A DNA stretch of 64,000 nucleotides, taken from contig NC_080678.1 of the NCBI RefSeq assembly GCF_030445035.2, forward strand, positions 117,185,947 to 117,249,946, read 5' to 3'. Position numbers and translations under genes: made by a program. This stretch comes from Dasypus novemcinctus (lineage: Eukaryota > Chordata > Mammalia > Cingulata > Dasypodidae). Of this stretch, positions 26,300 to 37,480 are shown piece after piece. The notes under the pieces were generated by a model that made no database searches, had not been told where the DNA came from, and worked only from the letters and a program-made list of their open reading frames with translations. Numbering within the stretch: the stretch's first letter is position 1; each line of letters begins with the position of its first letter.

Positions 26300-26900
26300 A
26301 AATCACTAGACACCTAGAAATTTCACTGCGGTGGAAGGACCCTATATTTTTGTTGGATTTATCTCCTATCCTTTCTCACACAAATGCATTACCAGTGAGT
26401 CTAAAGTCATTGCTACTTCTTGCTCACTAGGTCCTATCAACATGATATCATCAATATAATGGGCCAGTATGATATCTTCTGGGAGGGAGAGTTGATCAAG
26501 GTCCCTGCAGACAATATTATGACTTAGGACTGGAAAGTTGACACACCCTTGAGATAGGACAGTGACAATTTATTGCTGACATTGCCAGCTGGAAAGCAAA
26601 CTGTTCTGGTGGTCCTTACTAATGGCAATTGAGAAAAAAGCATTTGTTAGATAGATAGCTGCATTCCAGGTACCAGCAGATGTGCTGATTTGCTCAAACA
26701 ATGGTACCACATCTGGAACAGCAGCTGTAATTGGCATAATCCACTGTCATCCTCCAAGATCCATCTGTTTTCTGCACAGGTCAGATAGGAGAGCTGAGTG
26801 GAGATGTGGTGGGAATCACCACCCCTGTGTCCTTCACATCCTTAGTGGTGGCACTGATCTTTGCAATCTCTCCAGGAATCTACTATTTTGCTAGGTAGAG
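26300..26900 (-). pseudogene. ERVL reverse transcriptase, broken
   Basis: The minus strand contains the catalytic YIDD motif at 26447-26458, within AHYIDDIMLIGPS. The upstream part shows the substrate-side motifs VPLFEQISTSAGTW and the AFFSI-like segment. In-frame stops occur before and after. Confidence 0.9.
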
Positions 26901-27300
26901 GTAGTTCCTGTGGCTTCTTTTTGGCCTTTCCTATCATAATAACCCTCACTCCACAAGTCAGGGATCCAATGTGGGGATTTTGCCAGTAGCTGAGTGTATC
27001 TGTTCCAATTACATATTCTAGAACTAAGAAAATAGCTACAGAATGGGTCCAAGGACCCACTGGATTCACTGTGAGACATATCTGAGCTAAAACCCCATTG
27101 ATCACCTGATCTCCATAAACCCCTACAGACTTGTGTACCACAGTGACATTTTGGGTTTTCTGGAATTAATGTCACTTTTAAGCCCGTATCTAGTAATCCC
27201 CCAAATACCTGATCATTTCCTTTTCCCCAGTGCATGGTTATCCTATTTAAAGGCCGTAAGTCTCTTTGGGGGAAAGGTGGGAGGAAGAATAACAGGATAA
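26891..27300 (-). pseudogene. ERVL protease, broken
   Basis: A minus-strand frame includes GLLDTGLKVTLIPE, the retroviral aspartic protease active-site region (LDTG followed by hydrophobic residues). The Ala that usually follows DTG is Leu here. The frame is degraded downstream. Confidence 0.75.
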
Positions 27301-27437
27301 ATTTTTGGCAGTTTAACAGGGTCCCTCCCCAGGGGTACCTGGCATTCCATTCATTCATGGTGCTCTGGTCCGTATCCTGTCTCAAGTCTGGCAATTGATT
27401 AAGGGGCTGTGATTCTCTGTGTCTGCAGTTCAGTTTA

Positions 27438-27925
27438 GGGTTTTATTTACTTGATCTAGAACTCTTCCACTTATACAGATCAAGTCGTAATTTTGTAGAC
27501 TGCCTATCTATTTCACTTCTAGGTACTCCAGTACTTCATTCCTTTTTACAGCTTTATAATATTCCATCATATGTATATCACTCATTTTATTTATCCATTC
27601 ATTAGTTGATGGGCACTTGGGTTGCTTTTATTTTTTGGCAATTGTGAATATATATTTTAGCACAGTAATATTTTTAAAAAAGAAGCCAGATACATAAGAG
27701 TAAAAATAGAGGATCCCGTTTATATAAAGTTCCACAATATGCAAAATTAAACTGTGGCTCAAGAAGTCGAAATAGTGGTTATCCTGGGAAAAAGGGAAAT
27801 GATTGAAAGGGCATTCATAAAAAGGCACTCCAGCATTCTGGTAATGTTCTGCTTCTTGTTCTGGGTGCTGGTTACACAAAGTACAGTCACTTTGTGAAAA
27901 GTCATTGAGCTTATATTTATGAGCA
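27438..27925. mobile_element. Old L1 3' end with a 5' inversion (twin-priming structure)
   Basis: Bases about 27500-27655 read as antisense L1 (attccatcatatgtatatc, tagttgatgggcacttggg). From about 27665 the sequence switches to sense L1 lying slightly further downstream in the element (agccagatacataag, agtggttatcctggg, ggtgctggttacac), ending near 27925. An inverted 5' part joined to a sense 3' part is the known product of twin priming during L1 insertion. Confidence 0.65.
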
Positions 27926-28330
27926 CTTTATATATATATATGTATATAATCTTGATTTTCTCCTCTGCTTACTCAGTACTAGCATATAGAAACAATACTG
28001 ATTTTTGCATGTTGATCTTGTACTCCACCAATTTGTTTATTAGCTCCAGTAGCTTTTATTGTAGTTTTTTAGGACTTTCTGTATATAGGATCATGTCCTG
28101 TGGAAATAGTGAAAGTTGTGCTTCTTCCTATCTAATTTGTATGCTTTTTATTTTTTTCTTACCTAACTTCTCTGACTAGAACTTCCAGTAAAATGTTAAA
28201 TGACAGTGGTGACAGTGCACATCCTGTTCCCAATCTCAGCAGGAAAGCTTTCAGTCTTTCACCATTGATTGTTTTGTTAGCTGTGGATTTTTCATGTATT
28301 CCCTTTATCATGTTGAAGAAGGTTCCTCTC

Positions 28331-28786
28331 TTTTTTTAAAAATATTTATTTCTCCCTGCCCCCCCCGCTCCCCGACATTCCCTGCTTTCTGTGTCCATTT
28401 GCTGTGTATTCTTCTGTGTCTGCTTGTATTCTCATTAGGCAGCTCCAGGAACTGATCCTGGGACCTTCTGGAGTGGGAGAGAGGTGATTACTCTCTTGTG
28501 CCACCTCAGCTCCCTGTTCTGCTACATCTTATTTCTTTTCTCTGTGTCTCTTATTGTGTATCTTGCTGTGTAAGCTCTCAGTGTCAGCTGGCAATCCTCT
28601 GTGGGGTGCCATTCCCATGCAGGGTGGCACTCCTGTGTGGGGTGGCATTCCAGCATAGGCTGGCACTCTATGTGAGCCAGCTTGCCACATGGGTCAGCTT
28701 GCCCTCACTAGGAGGCCCTGGCATCGAACTCTGGACCTTCTATATGGTAGGTGAGAGCCTAGTTGGTTGAGCTGCATCTGTTTCCC
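28331..28786 (-). mobile_element. Diverged long DAS-type SINE, antisense
   Basis: A T/A-rich left end (tail) leads into a body with tccatttgctgtgtattc, then a right part ending in a tRNA-like head (minus-strand reading includes GGCTCTCACC and GTTCGATGCC-like B box). Imperfect target repeats (gaaggttcctctc / gaatgttcctttt) flank it. It differs from the CpG-rich DAS copies and is probably an older subfamily. Confidence 0.75.
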
Positions 28787-29778
28787 AGAATGTTCCTTTT
28801 ATTCATACTTTTCTGTTTTTTTTTTTTTTAAATCAAGAAAGAATGCTGGGTTTTGTTAAATGCCTTTTCTGCATCAATTGAGAGGATCATGTGATTTTTC
28901 CTTTTGTTTTGTTAATATAGTGTATTACATTAATTGGTTTTCTTATGTGGAATCACCATTGCATACCTGGGATAAAACCCACTTGATCATGGTATATTAT
29001 TATTTTCATGTACTGTTGGATTCTGTGTTTGGGTATGTTGAAGATTTTTCATCTATATTCATGTGAGAAATTGCTCTGAATTTTCTTTTCTTGTTGTATG
29101 GAATGAGTTAGGTAGTGTTCCCTCCTCTTCAATTTATTGGAATAGTTTGAACAGAATTTGTATTAATTCTTCTTGGAATGATTGGTAGAATTCCCCTGTG
29201 AATCCATCTGGTCCTGGGTTTTCTTTGTTGGGTGGTTTTTGATTACTGATTCAATCTCTTTACTTGTAATTTGGTCTGTATAGGTCATCTATTTCTTCTA
29301 GAGTCAGTGTAGTTTGTTTGTGTGTTTCCAGGAATTTTTCCACTTCATCTAAGTTGCCTAATTTGTTGTCATACAGTTGTTCAGTTGTTCATAGTATTTC
29401 TTAAGTTACTTTTTATTCTGTGGGGCCAGTAGTTATGTCCCTTTCTCATTTTTTATTTCATTTATTTATAACTTATCTCTTTTTTTGTCAGTTTAGCATA
29501 GGACTTGTCAATTTTATTGCTCTTCTCCAAGAACCAACTTTTGGTTTTGTTGATTCTCTCTTGTTTTTTTTAATTCTCAATTTCTTGTATTCTTCTCTAA
29601 TATTTGTTATTTATTTTCTTCTACTTGTTTTGGAATTAGTTTGCTGGGTTTTTTTCCTAGTTCCTTGAGGTATGTATTTAGTTCTTTGATTTTAGCTCTC
29701 TCTTCTTTTTTATTATAAGTGTTTAGGGCTATAAATTTTCCTCTTAGCACTGCCTTCACTGTATCTCCTAAGTTTTTT

Positions 29779-30300
29779 TTAATATATATATTTTTAAATT
29801 TATTTTTAAAAGATAATAAATCACACAAAATGTTACATTAAAAAATATAGGAGATTCCCATATACCCCACTCCCCACACCCCCCACTTTCCCCACATCAA
29901 CAACTTCTTTCATTAGTGTTATACATTCATTGCATTTGATAAATGCATTTTGGAGCACTGCTACAGAGTATGGATTATAGTTTACATTGTAGTTTACACT
30001 CTCTCCCAGTGAATTCAGTGGGTTATGGCAGAGCATATAATGTCCTGCATCTGTTTCTGCAGTATCATTCAGGACAGCTCCAAGTCCCAAAAATGTGCCC
30101 ATATTACACCTCTTTTTCCCCCTCCCTGCCTTCAGCAACTCCAGACATTGATTGTCTCCACATCAATGATATAATTTCTTCCATTGCTAGAGTCACAATA
30201 ATTCTATAGAAGAATACCAGTAAGTCCCCTCAGATCTATATTTTATTCCCCAATCCAGAAGACTCTGGGATGGTGATACCCACTCTACTTCTTAATTGAG
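29779..30300 (-). mobile_element. L1 3' UTR insertion nested in the long L1
   Basis: A T-rich start is followed by aaatgttacattaaaaaata, ggagattcccatatacccc, then catcaacaacttctttcat and cagcaactccagac. L1 ORF2 sequence resumes after about 30300 (atttcttctttaacccact). It is a separate, later 5'-truncated L1. Confidence 0.75.
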
Positions 30301-31786
30301 AGGGGGCTTCTCTAGACACATTGACCTCTCTTGCAATTTCTTCTTTAACCCACTAATTGTTGGAATATGTCTTTTGTATTTGTGGATTTTTCAGTTCTCC
30401 TCCTGTGATTGACTTCTAGCTTCATTCCATTATGGTCAGAGAAAGTGCTTTGTGTAATTTCAATCTTTATAAATTTTTCGAGGCATGTTTTATAACCAAA
30501 CATGTGGTCTCTCTTGGAGAATGATCCATGTGCACTTGAGAAATATATATATCTTGCTGTTATGGGTTGCAGTGTCCTATATACATGTTAGGTCTAGTTC
30601 ATTTATCATATTACTCAAGTTCTCGGTTTCCCTGTTGATCCTCTGCCTAGATGTTCTATCTGTTTATGAGAGTAGATATATTGATGTCTCCATCTATTAT
30701 TGTAGAGATGTCTATTTCTCCCTTCAGTTTGCCATATTTGCTTCACGTATTTTGAGGCATGATGGCTAGGTGCCTAGATATTTATGATTATTATTTCTTC
30801 TTGGTGGATTGCCCCTTTTATTGATACATAATGTCCTTCTTTGTCTCATAAAGTCTGTATTGTCCAGTGGAGGTTTAGCTATGTCAATTATTTTTTGGTT
30901 ACAGTTTTGTATGGAATATTCTTTACAACATTTACTTTCAACTTATTTGTCTTTGGATGTAAGGTGAGTCTCTTTTAATGGAGGAGTTTAATCCATTAAC
31001 ATTCAATATTATTATTGTAATATTATTACTTTAACAATGTTATCCTTTGGTTTTCATATTTCATCTTTTTGGTCTCTCTTTTTACCTTTTCAATACCTTT
31101 ATTGATAATTCTCACTTCTTCACTCTATTCCATGCCTCTCTCCTGTTTTTCCTTTCAGACTGTAGAATTCCTTTTAGTATTTCTGCAGGGCAGGCCTCTT
31201 GTTGATAAATTCTTTCAATTTTTGTTTATCTGTGAATATTTAAAATTCCCCCTCATTTTTGAAGGACACTTTCTTCCATGAAAGAATTTTTGGTTGGCAG
31301 TTTTTCTCTTTCATGATCTCAAATATATCATTTCATTTTCTTCTCACTTCCATGATTTCTGATGAGAAATTGGCACTTAATCTTATTGTGGATCCCTTGT
31401 ATGTGATGAATCACTTTTCCCTTGCTGTTTTTAGAATTTTATCTTTAGCATTGACATTCTGATTAGTATATGTCTCAGGGCAGGTCTGTTGGGATTTATT
31501 CTGTTTGTAGTACATACACTCATAAGCATTGGGAACTTTTCAGCTATTATTTCCTCAAATATTATTTCTGCTCTTTTTCCCTTTTCTTCTCCTTCAAGGA
31601 TACCCATTATATGTACATTTGTGCATTTCATGCTGTCATTCAAATCCCTGAGACCCTGTTCAATTTTTTTTCATTTTTTCTCTATCTGCTCTTCTGAGTT
31701 TCAATTTTCCTGTCTTCTAGTTCACTAATTATTTCTTCTGCCTGTTCAAATCTGCTGTTGCATACCTCTGGGTTTTTTGTTTTGTT

Positions 31787-32702
31787 ATTGAGGTACTGGG
31801 AACCGGAGATTGAATCCAAGGCCTTGTATGTGGGAAGCCAGCACTCAACCACTGAGCCACATCAGCTTCCCTGAGTTGACTTTATCATCTGTTTTGCTTG
31901 TTTGTTATTTTTTCAGGAGGCATTGGGAACCGAACCCAGGACCTCCCATGTGGGAGGCGGGTGTTCAACTGCTGGAGCCCAATCCATTCCCTGTAGTGTA
32001 TTTTTAATATCTTTTAATATGTTTCTTCCCCATAATTTCTGCTGTTTCTTTATATACTTTCAAATTGTTCCTTATGATCACAGTGTCTTCTTAATTTCCT
32101 TTCTCCCTTTAACTTTATTTTCCTTCATCTCCTTGTATTGATTTAGGAGGTTTGTTTGAATATTTTTATTTAGTTTTCCCAAATTCTGTGTCACCTCAGG
32201 TTTTAATTTGTTCCTTTGACTGGACCATATCTTCAAGTTTCTTAGTATGGTTTGTGATGTCTAGACATATGATAATATTGTTGAGTTTGTTTTGAAGGTC
32301 AGTTTCTACATCTTGCCCAGGGTTTTATTGTTGGTTGTTTGTGTTAAGGCTTTTCTTTGACACTTGGTTCAACTTACTGCACACTTTTAACTGATCTGAT
32401 TCTTTCCCTGTATATGTGGTGCAATTTTTAATATTACAGTTTTTGTGAATGTTTTACCCCCAGGAGAAAAATTCCTTTCTTCCTTTCCTCTCTTCCTTCT
32501 CTGAGAATCTTTTTTGAGGAAGTACTGGGGCTTGAACCTGGGACCTCATACATGCAAATGAGCACTCAACCACTGAGTAACATCTGCTCCACAATGAGAG
32601 GTGTTTTTTTCATTTGTTTTTAGGAGGTACCTGAAATCAAAGCCAGGACTTCATACATGGGAAGCAGGCAGGCACTCAATCATTTGAGCTCTATCTGCTC
32701 CC
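31787..32702 (-). mobile_element. Cluster of four short tRNA-derived SINE pieces
   Basis: Near 31787-31872, 31912-31992, 32515-32592 and 32618-32702, the minus strand repeats a 75-90-bp tRNA-like unit. It contains GCTCAGTGGTTGAGTG-type A box and GGTTCAA-type B box sequence, preceded by GGGAAGC or GGAGCAG. Each differs clearly from the others, so they are old and independent. They interrupt ORF1-region L1 sequence. Confidence 0.75.
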
Positions 32703-33539
32703 CTCTGGGAATCTTGATCTGTTCTGTTTGTTTCAGTTTTGCCTCTGTAGTTACATTTACACTTCTTTTGTTGTCTCCAGCTCCCCCTCCCTGGAAGGCA
32801 ACTCTTGCCTGAAGGTCATTCCAGAAAAGACCTTCTCAAGACCATATTTCCCCACCCAGACATGGCCAGGAATCCACAAAGGGATCAATGACCAATTCCA
32901 ATGTGTTCTGGGAAGGGGATCAGAAAGGTTGCCAAAATTCTCCCCAGTGGTTTCCCAAAGCTGTGCCTTCTGGCCTGTCCATCAAATGCTGCCCTTTAAC
33001 AAACTGTTCCCACTACCTCAAGGAGGTGCTTTGTCTTTAAATCTCCACTGCTTCCACCCCTGTCCAGGGTGCAGTCAAAATGGCTTCTGCTGCCCTTATC
33101 CAGGGCATGTCAAAACAGTAGCATAAAGATGGGACCCAATGATTCAAATTTGGTAATCAAAAGCCACGATCAGTGCTCTGCCATGCCTATTCCTGTTTTG
33201 GGGGAAAGGATATTTATGTTCCTTTCAGCCAGCAGCAGGTAGCCAGGGACTTGACCCCAGGTTGGCCCACCATAAGAATGGGGGATGGGTGTCAGCAGCT
33301 GCAGCAGAGAGAGCTACTCACTATTCTTTACTGTAGTTTATCAGTCTCTTCCTCCCTCTCTTCCCTGGATGCTGTTCTGGCCTCTGGAGCCCCAGAACAG
33401 TTGTTTCAGATAGTTCCTGCCTGTTTAATAGTTGCTTTGTTGGAAAGACCGAGTGTTAGAGCTCCCTACACTGCCATCTTCCCCAGAAGTTTGTGCCTTG
33501 CTTCTCTTTTGAAATCCCATTTTGTTGTTGTTCTGACCT

Positions 33540-34170
33540 GAGGCAACCACATGCCTTTTCAAAGAAGCATCAGAGTGAAACTAATATCCTACAGATCAGT
33601 ATCAGGATATAATATGGTCAGTGATGTTGCCAGAATTTCTCTCAGTTCTTGGCTAAGCTACATAAAATGAATTTCAAGAGTGAGCCAGCTTAGTTAGGCC
33701 AGTAATTTATTAAGGAAGGGAGGGAAGATAAATGGGAGAAAATAACAGATTACAGGTCCCAAGTATAGGGGAAGGGGTTGAAAAGAGATAAAGAGGGCTG
33801 ATTTACAGATTACAAATGCCCAGGTTTTACTTGTGTGCTGTTCCAGGCAAGAACAGGGGAGTCTTGTTTTGGCCCTTACCTTTTAAACCATTAATTATTC
33901 TTCCCCTTTGCTACTGACAGGGGAGGAGTCCCAGCAGTTTGTGTTTTGATTGATTACCCCACCCATCAATCCCCTGGGAGGGCCCAATGATAAGGCCTCC
34001 TGGAGAAGATCCCGGTCTTCTCCTGTCTTCCAGAGGAAATCTTGTTCTGAATGAGGTTTCTCTCAAGGGTCTTCCAGCAGCCATCCTGGGGGTACCAGTG
34101 GCCACATGGGCATCCTGCCAGTTTCCAGATTCATCTATTGATTCTCTTCCTAGCCTGCCTCAGTGAGAAC
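33540..34170 (-). mobile_element. LTR-like end with polypurine tract, family unresolved
   Basis: A minus-strand AATAAA lies at 33706-33711. A pyrimidine run at about 33898-33909 (ttcttcccctttg) reads as a polypurine tract on the minus strand. The next 170 bp (to cagattcatctattg at about 34130) resembles the segment at 59060-59150 that follows the LTR polypurine tract at 58903. This suggests related ERV 3' ends. The exact LTR limits are unclear. Confidence 0.45.
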
Positions 34171-36800
34171 ATGGGCAGTTCTCTAGGAATTTTATACAAT
34201 CTTTAAGTATTTGTAAGTACATTTTATCCATATAAATTCAACCAATAGAAGGTTAGAAAATCTCTTTTAATTTTTGTATTTCCCATGAAATTCCTAACAT
34301 ATCAGAGGAACCCAAAGATTTTTAGCACCATATTTTTACATGATGAAAGAATAAATCCTTTGCAACTGTTTGAAATAAAAGATAGCTTTTAGGGTTTGGT
34401 TTTGTGAAGACAAAATACAAAAGTTGTCAGGTTTAAACATTATGTTAAACAGGAAAATGGTCCCCGTAAAACAATATTTATTTCCCTATTTAACCAAAGT
34501 GACAATAAAATAATGAAATAAGACTTAATATGATTATAAGAAAAAGTCTTAATTCCTTTAAATAATAGAAGACTTGTCTTCTAAAACAATAAAGGATGGT
34601 AAGGTCAACATAAACATTAACGAGGATGTTATTCTAATATGACATAGAATCTTTGTCTTATAAGCAGAATACTTAGATGGCATTAAAACAAACAAACAAA
34701 ACAAATAGAAATAACCTTATCAAATATTATTCAGCACTGACCACAACAAATAAAATTCATTTCTATGAACCCTCCACAACTTTCTATATCCATTCAGGCT
34801 TTTTCTTACACATTCTTGCTTCCCATTCTGTGAAAAACAGTAATTTTATTTTGGGAAAAATCTGTCTTTTTTCTTTAACAAAGAACATCCTGCATACTTT
34901 ACATACCTGCCACCTTAAGTTACTAAAAAGATCTTTGAAACTGTCTTCAAACATCCTACAAAAATAATTATATTTGAAATAAAGTTTTTAAAAATAATTC
35001 AGTTACATTAAACAGAAATTAACTTTTTTCATAATTTTAAGATCTAATAGCCATAATGCAGGCTTATTTTATCAGTAAATCTGTATAAATTTAGGGAGAA
35101 TATACCCAAGTAGAATAAAATTTTATGTTTGTATTGCAATTAACATGGTAGTACAGAGGACATAGCTATTTTAGTTACGGTTTTCAAAAATATTACTTTC
35201 CTCACTTTGCCATTTTATTAGTATTCCAGTGAGATACATTATGAATAATTTCTGAAATAGTTTTCTGGAGGCAATTAGGGAGGACTGGTTTAAAGCTATG
35301 ATTTAATGTCAGGCTTATAAAAGTAGCCAGCTTCTTTCCATTCTTTTTTGTCACTTCTTCAAATAATTTTGTACATCTAGATTTCTGTATGACCTTCACC
35401 CGCAGTCCTTAAATTAAATGGTAAAGATATCCAGGCTCCTAAGTCTGAAATAAGACTGAATTATTTGTAATACCCTTTGAGTCTTCAGTAGGGTTTGATG
35501 AATCTTATCGCTATAGAAGGGGAGGTTGAGTAAGCCAGAACATAGACAAGGAAGACAGGAAGAGTCTGAAGGATATAAGTTTGATGTCCCTAATTCCTGG
35601 AAATCCAGGGTACCAATTTACATATACATCTGTGTGTATTTTTAATATTTTCATATGTATATATGTAAACACATATATGTATATTAGCACACATTTATTT
35701 TTAAGCAATTTGAATGGAGGTCTCCTAAGAATTTTTTTATTCTTAATTTGATATTACCATTTGGAGGTAGGAAAATGTGCATCAAACAGACAGACGCAAA
35801 TAAAAAACCATGTAGCATCAGTTAAAATCTTTTTTTTTTAAAGATTTATTTATTTATTTCTCTCCCCACCCCAGTTGTCTTTTCTCTGTGTCCATTTGCT
35901 GCGTGTTCTTCTTTGTCCACTTCTGTTGTTGTCAGTGACACAGGAATCTGTTTCTTTTTGCTGCATCATCTTGCTATGTCAACTCTCTGTGTGGGAAGCA
36001 CCATTCCTGGGCAGGCTGCACTTTCTTTTGCACTGGGCGGCTCTCCTTATGGGGTGCACTCCTTGCACATGGGGCTCCCCTACGTGGGGACACCCCTGCG
36101 TGGCAGAGCACTCCTTGCGTGCATCAGCACTGCGCATGGGCTGGCTCCACATGGGTCAAGGAGGCCTGGGGTTTGAACCACGGACCTCCCATGTGGTAGA
36201 CAGATGTCCTAACCACTGGGCCAAATCCACTGCCAGTTAAAATATTTAGCCATGAGTCAGATACAGAAACACAGAAATGCAGAGATATAAAACTTGTTAG
36301 CTTAAATTATAATTTTGTACCTTTTTCTGTAAATTCTCATTCTGATACAAAGACATGAGCTTTTGGGATTTATTTTTAGTTCTCTTCTCTTTTACAGTCT
36401 AAACTTAAGAAATACATTTTCTGACCATTTTTCTCTAGATTCAAATTTGTATTGAGGCCAGGGAGTATTACAAAAGAATTTCATCTTTTTCTTTTTCATT
36501 GGTTCATAACTGAACATAGACCAATGATCTCAAACAAATTCCAAAGGACTATAGTCATCAGTACTGCTAACATTTCTCATGATTATATTTTTCAGCATGC
36601 TAAATTAAGGTGTACACAGAATTAAACTGATTAAATCAGAAATACCAGAAAGCAGAACCAGAATATGAAAATTGTATTGTGAGTACTTCAGTGGCTACCT
36701 CTCACAAGCCTGGGACCTGTACCCAGCAACCAGAGCAGAGCTAATGTGGAACTTGAACCACAATTTTGATTAACAGCCAATAACCAGAAAACCAAAATGA
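34171..36800 (-). other. AT-rich internal segment of a decayed LTR element
   Basis: No coding motif. Short stretches resemble the AT-rich insert in the provirus at 61560-62420, for example taccatttggaggtagg with cagacagacg near 35750-35800 against taccatccggaggtat with cagacagac near 62245-62300. A DAS SINE interrupts it at 35829-36234. Confidence 0.4.
35829..36234 (-). mobile_element. DAS SINE, antisense
   Basis: Full-length body with T/A-rich tail at 35829-35860 and tRNA-like head at the right end (ggtttgaaccacgg as reversed B box, cctaaccactgggcc as reversed A box). Target duplication agttaaaat lies at 35820-35828 and 36235-36243. Confidence 0.95.
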
Positions 36801-37480
36801 ATTAATTGGTTTCACCAAAGAGTAGGCACTACAATGAAGTTACTCACCAGAAGATGACTGTACCTGTATCTGTAACTCCCCTCGAAATGGAACTGCACAA
36901 CAGGGCCAGTGACACTGGCAGGAGTACAAGAGAGTACTGTCCATCGAGCCTGTAAAGTAACTGGGATAGGTGGCCGTGCAGGATCAGTGACTGGGCATCT
37001 CTGTCCCACAGGAGCCACAGGGCCTCCAGTAAAGATATTTAAGACTGGGATCACCAGATTATACCACCTGAATGGGCTTAGTGCCCAAAGCCCACAGAAA
37101 TCAATGACCTGATACTTGGATTTCAAGAAGAGGGTTTTTTGCAAAGCACCATAGCAAGGAGACAGGAGACAAGCTCAAATCTGTCTCCCCGAGCTGAAGA
37201 GGTTTGAGATTCTTAAATGGTTTGGAGAGGGTTGGTCTAGGGAAGTAATACAGGATTAGATAAGATGACATGGGTCATGGGGCAGGATTAAGTGGAGCCT
37301 GTGCTGCTACAAGTTATGCTAGTTAATGCATTGCACTTTTAAAAATGGCAGCTTAGCATGTTGAATGGTTGTGATTTTTACTATTAAAATTAGGTATAGG
37401 TAACTTCATAAGGAAGTGCGAGTTCTACGAAAAGGGAAACAAACTTCTGCAAGCTGGTAAGGGAGGGGTTACTTTAAAAG
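36801..37480 (-). mobile_element. Probable LTR and leader of a decayed ERV, antisense
   Basis: The minus strand carries GACAGATTTGAGCTTGTCTC, then CTATGGTGCTTTGCAAAAAA (a possible decayed poly(A) signal) and CCCTCTTCTTGAA, a typical R-U5-like order. It does not resemble the LTR-like end at 33.6 kb, so the two may not be one element. The 110-codon minus frame (37144-36812) has no known motif. Confidence 0.35.

Larger units (their letters stand above)
23417..27437 (-). mobile_element. ERVL provirus remnant (3' LTR, pol, protease)
   Basis: On the minus strand the order is protease (about 27300-26900), RT (about 26850-26300), RNase H (about 26150-25550), integrase (about 25500-24200) and 3' LTR (23848-23417). 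There is no env, as in ERVL. The 5' end with the other LTR and gag is replaced near 27437 by an L1. All frames are broken by stops and shifts. A 98-bp copy of the RT region is inserted in the RNase H part. Confidence 0.9.
27935..33490 (-). mobile_element. Long antisense L1 with nested insertions, reaching its 5' end
   Basis: The plus strand reads L1 backwards. ORF2 RT-side words (tttctgcatcaattgagagg, ggatcatgtgattt at about 28870) and the endonuclease side (30350-30760) are followed by ORF1-type sequence (31150-32400) and a 5' UTR (32740-33490). The end at 33465-33490 carries tgccatcttcccc, the reverse of the GAAGATGGC YY1-like start of L1. It is broken by a DAS-type SINE (28331-28786), an L1 3' UTR insert (29779-30300) and four small tRNA-like SINEs. 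ORFs are fragmented. Confidence 0.8.
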
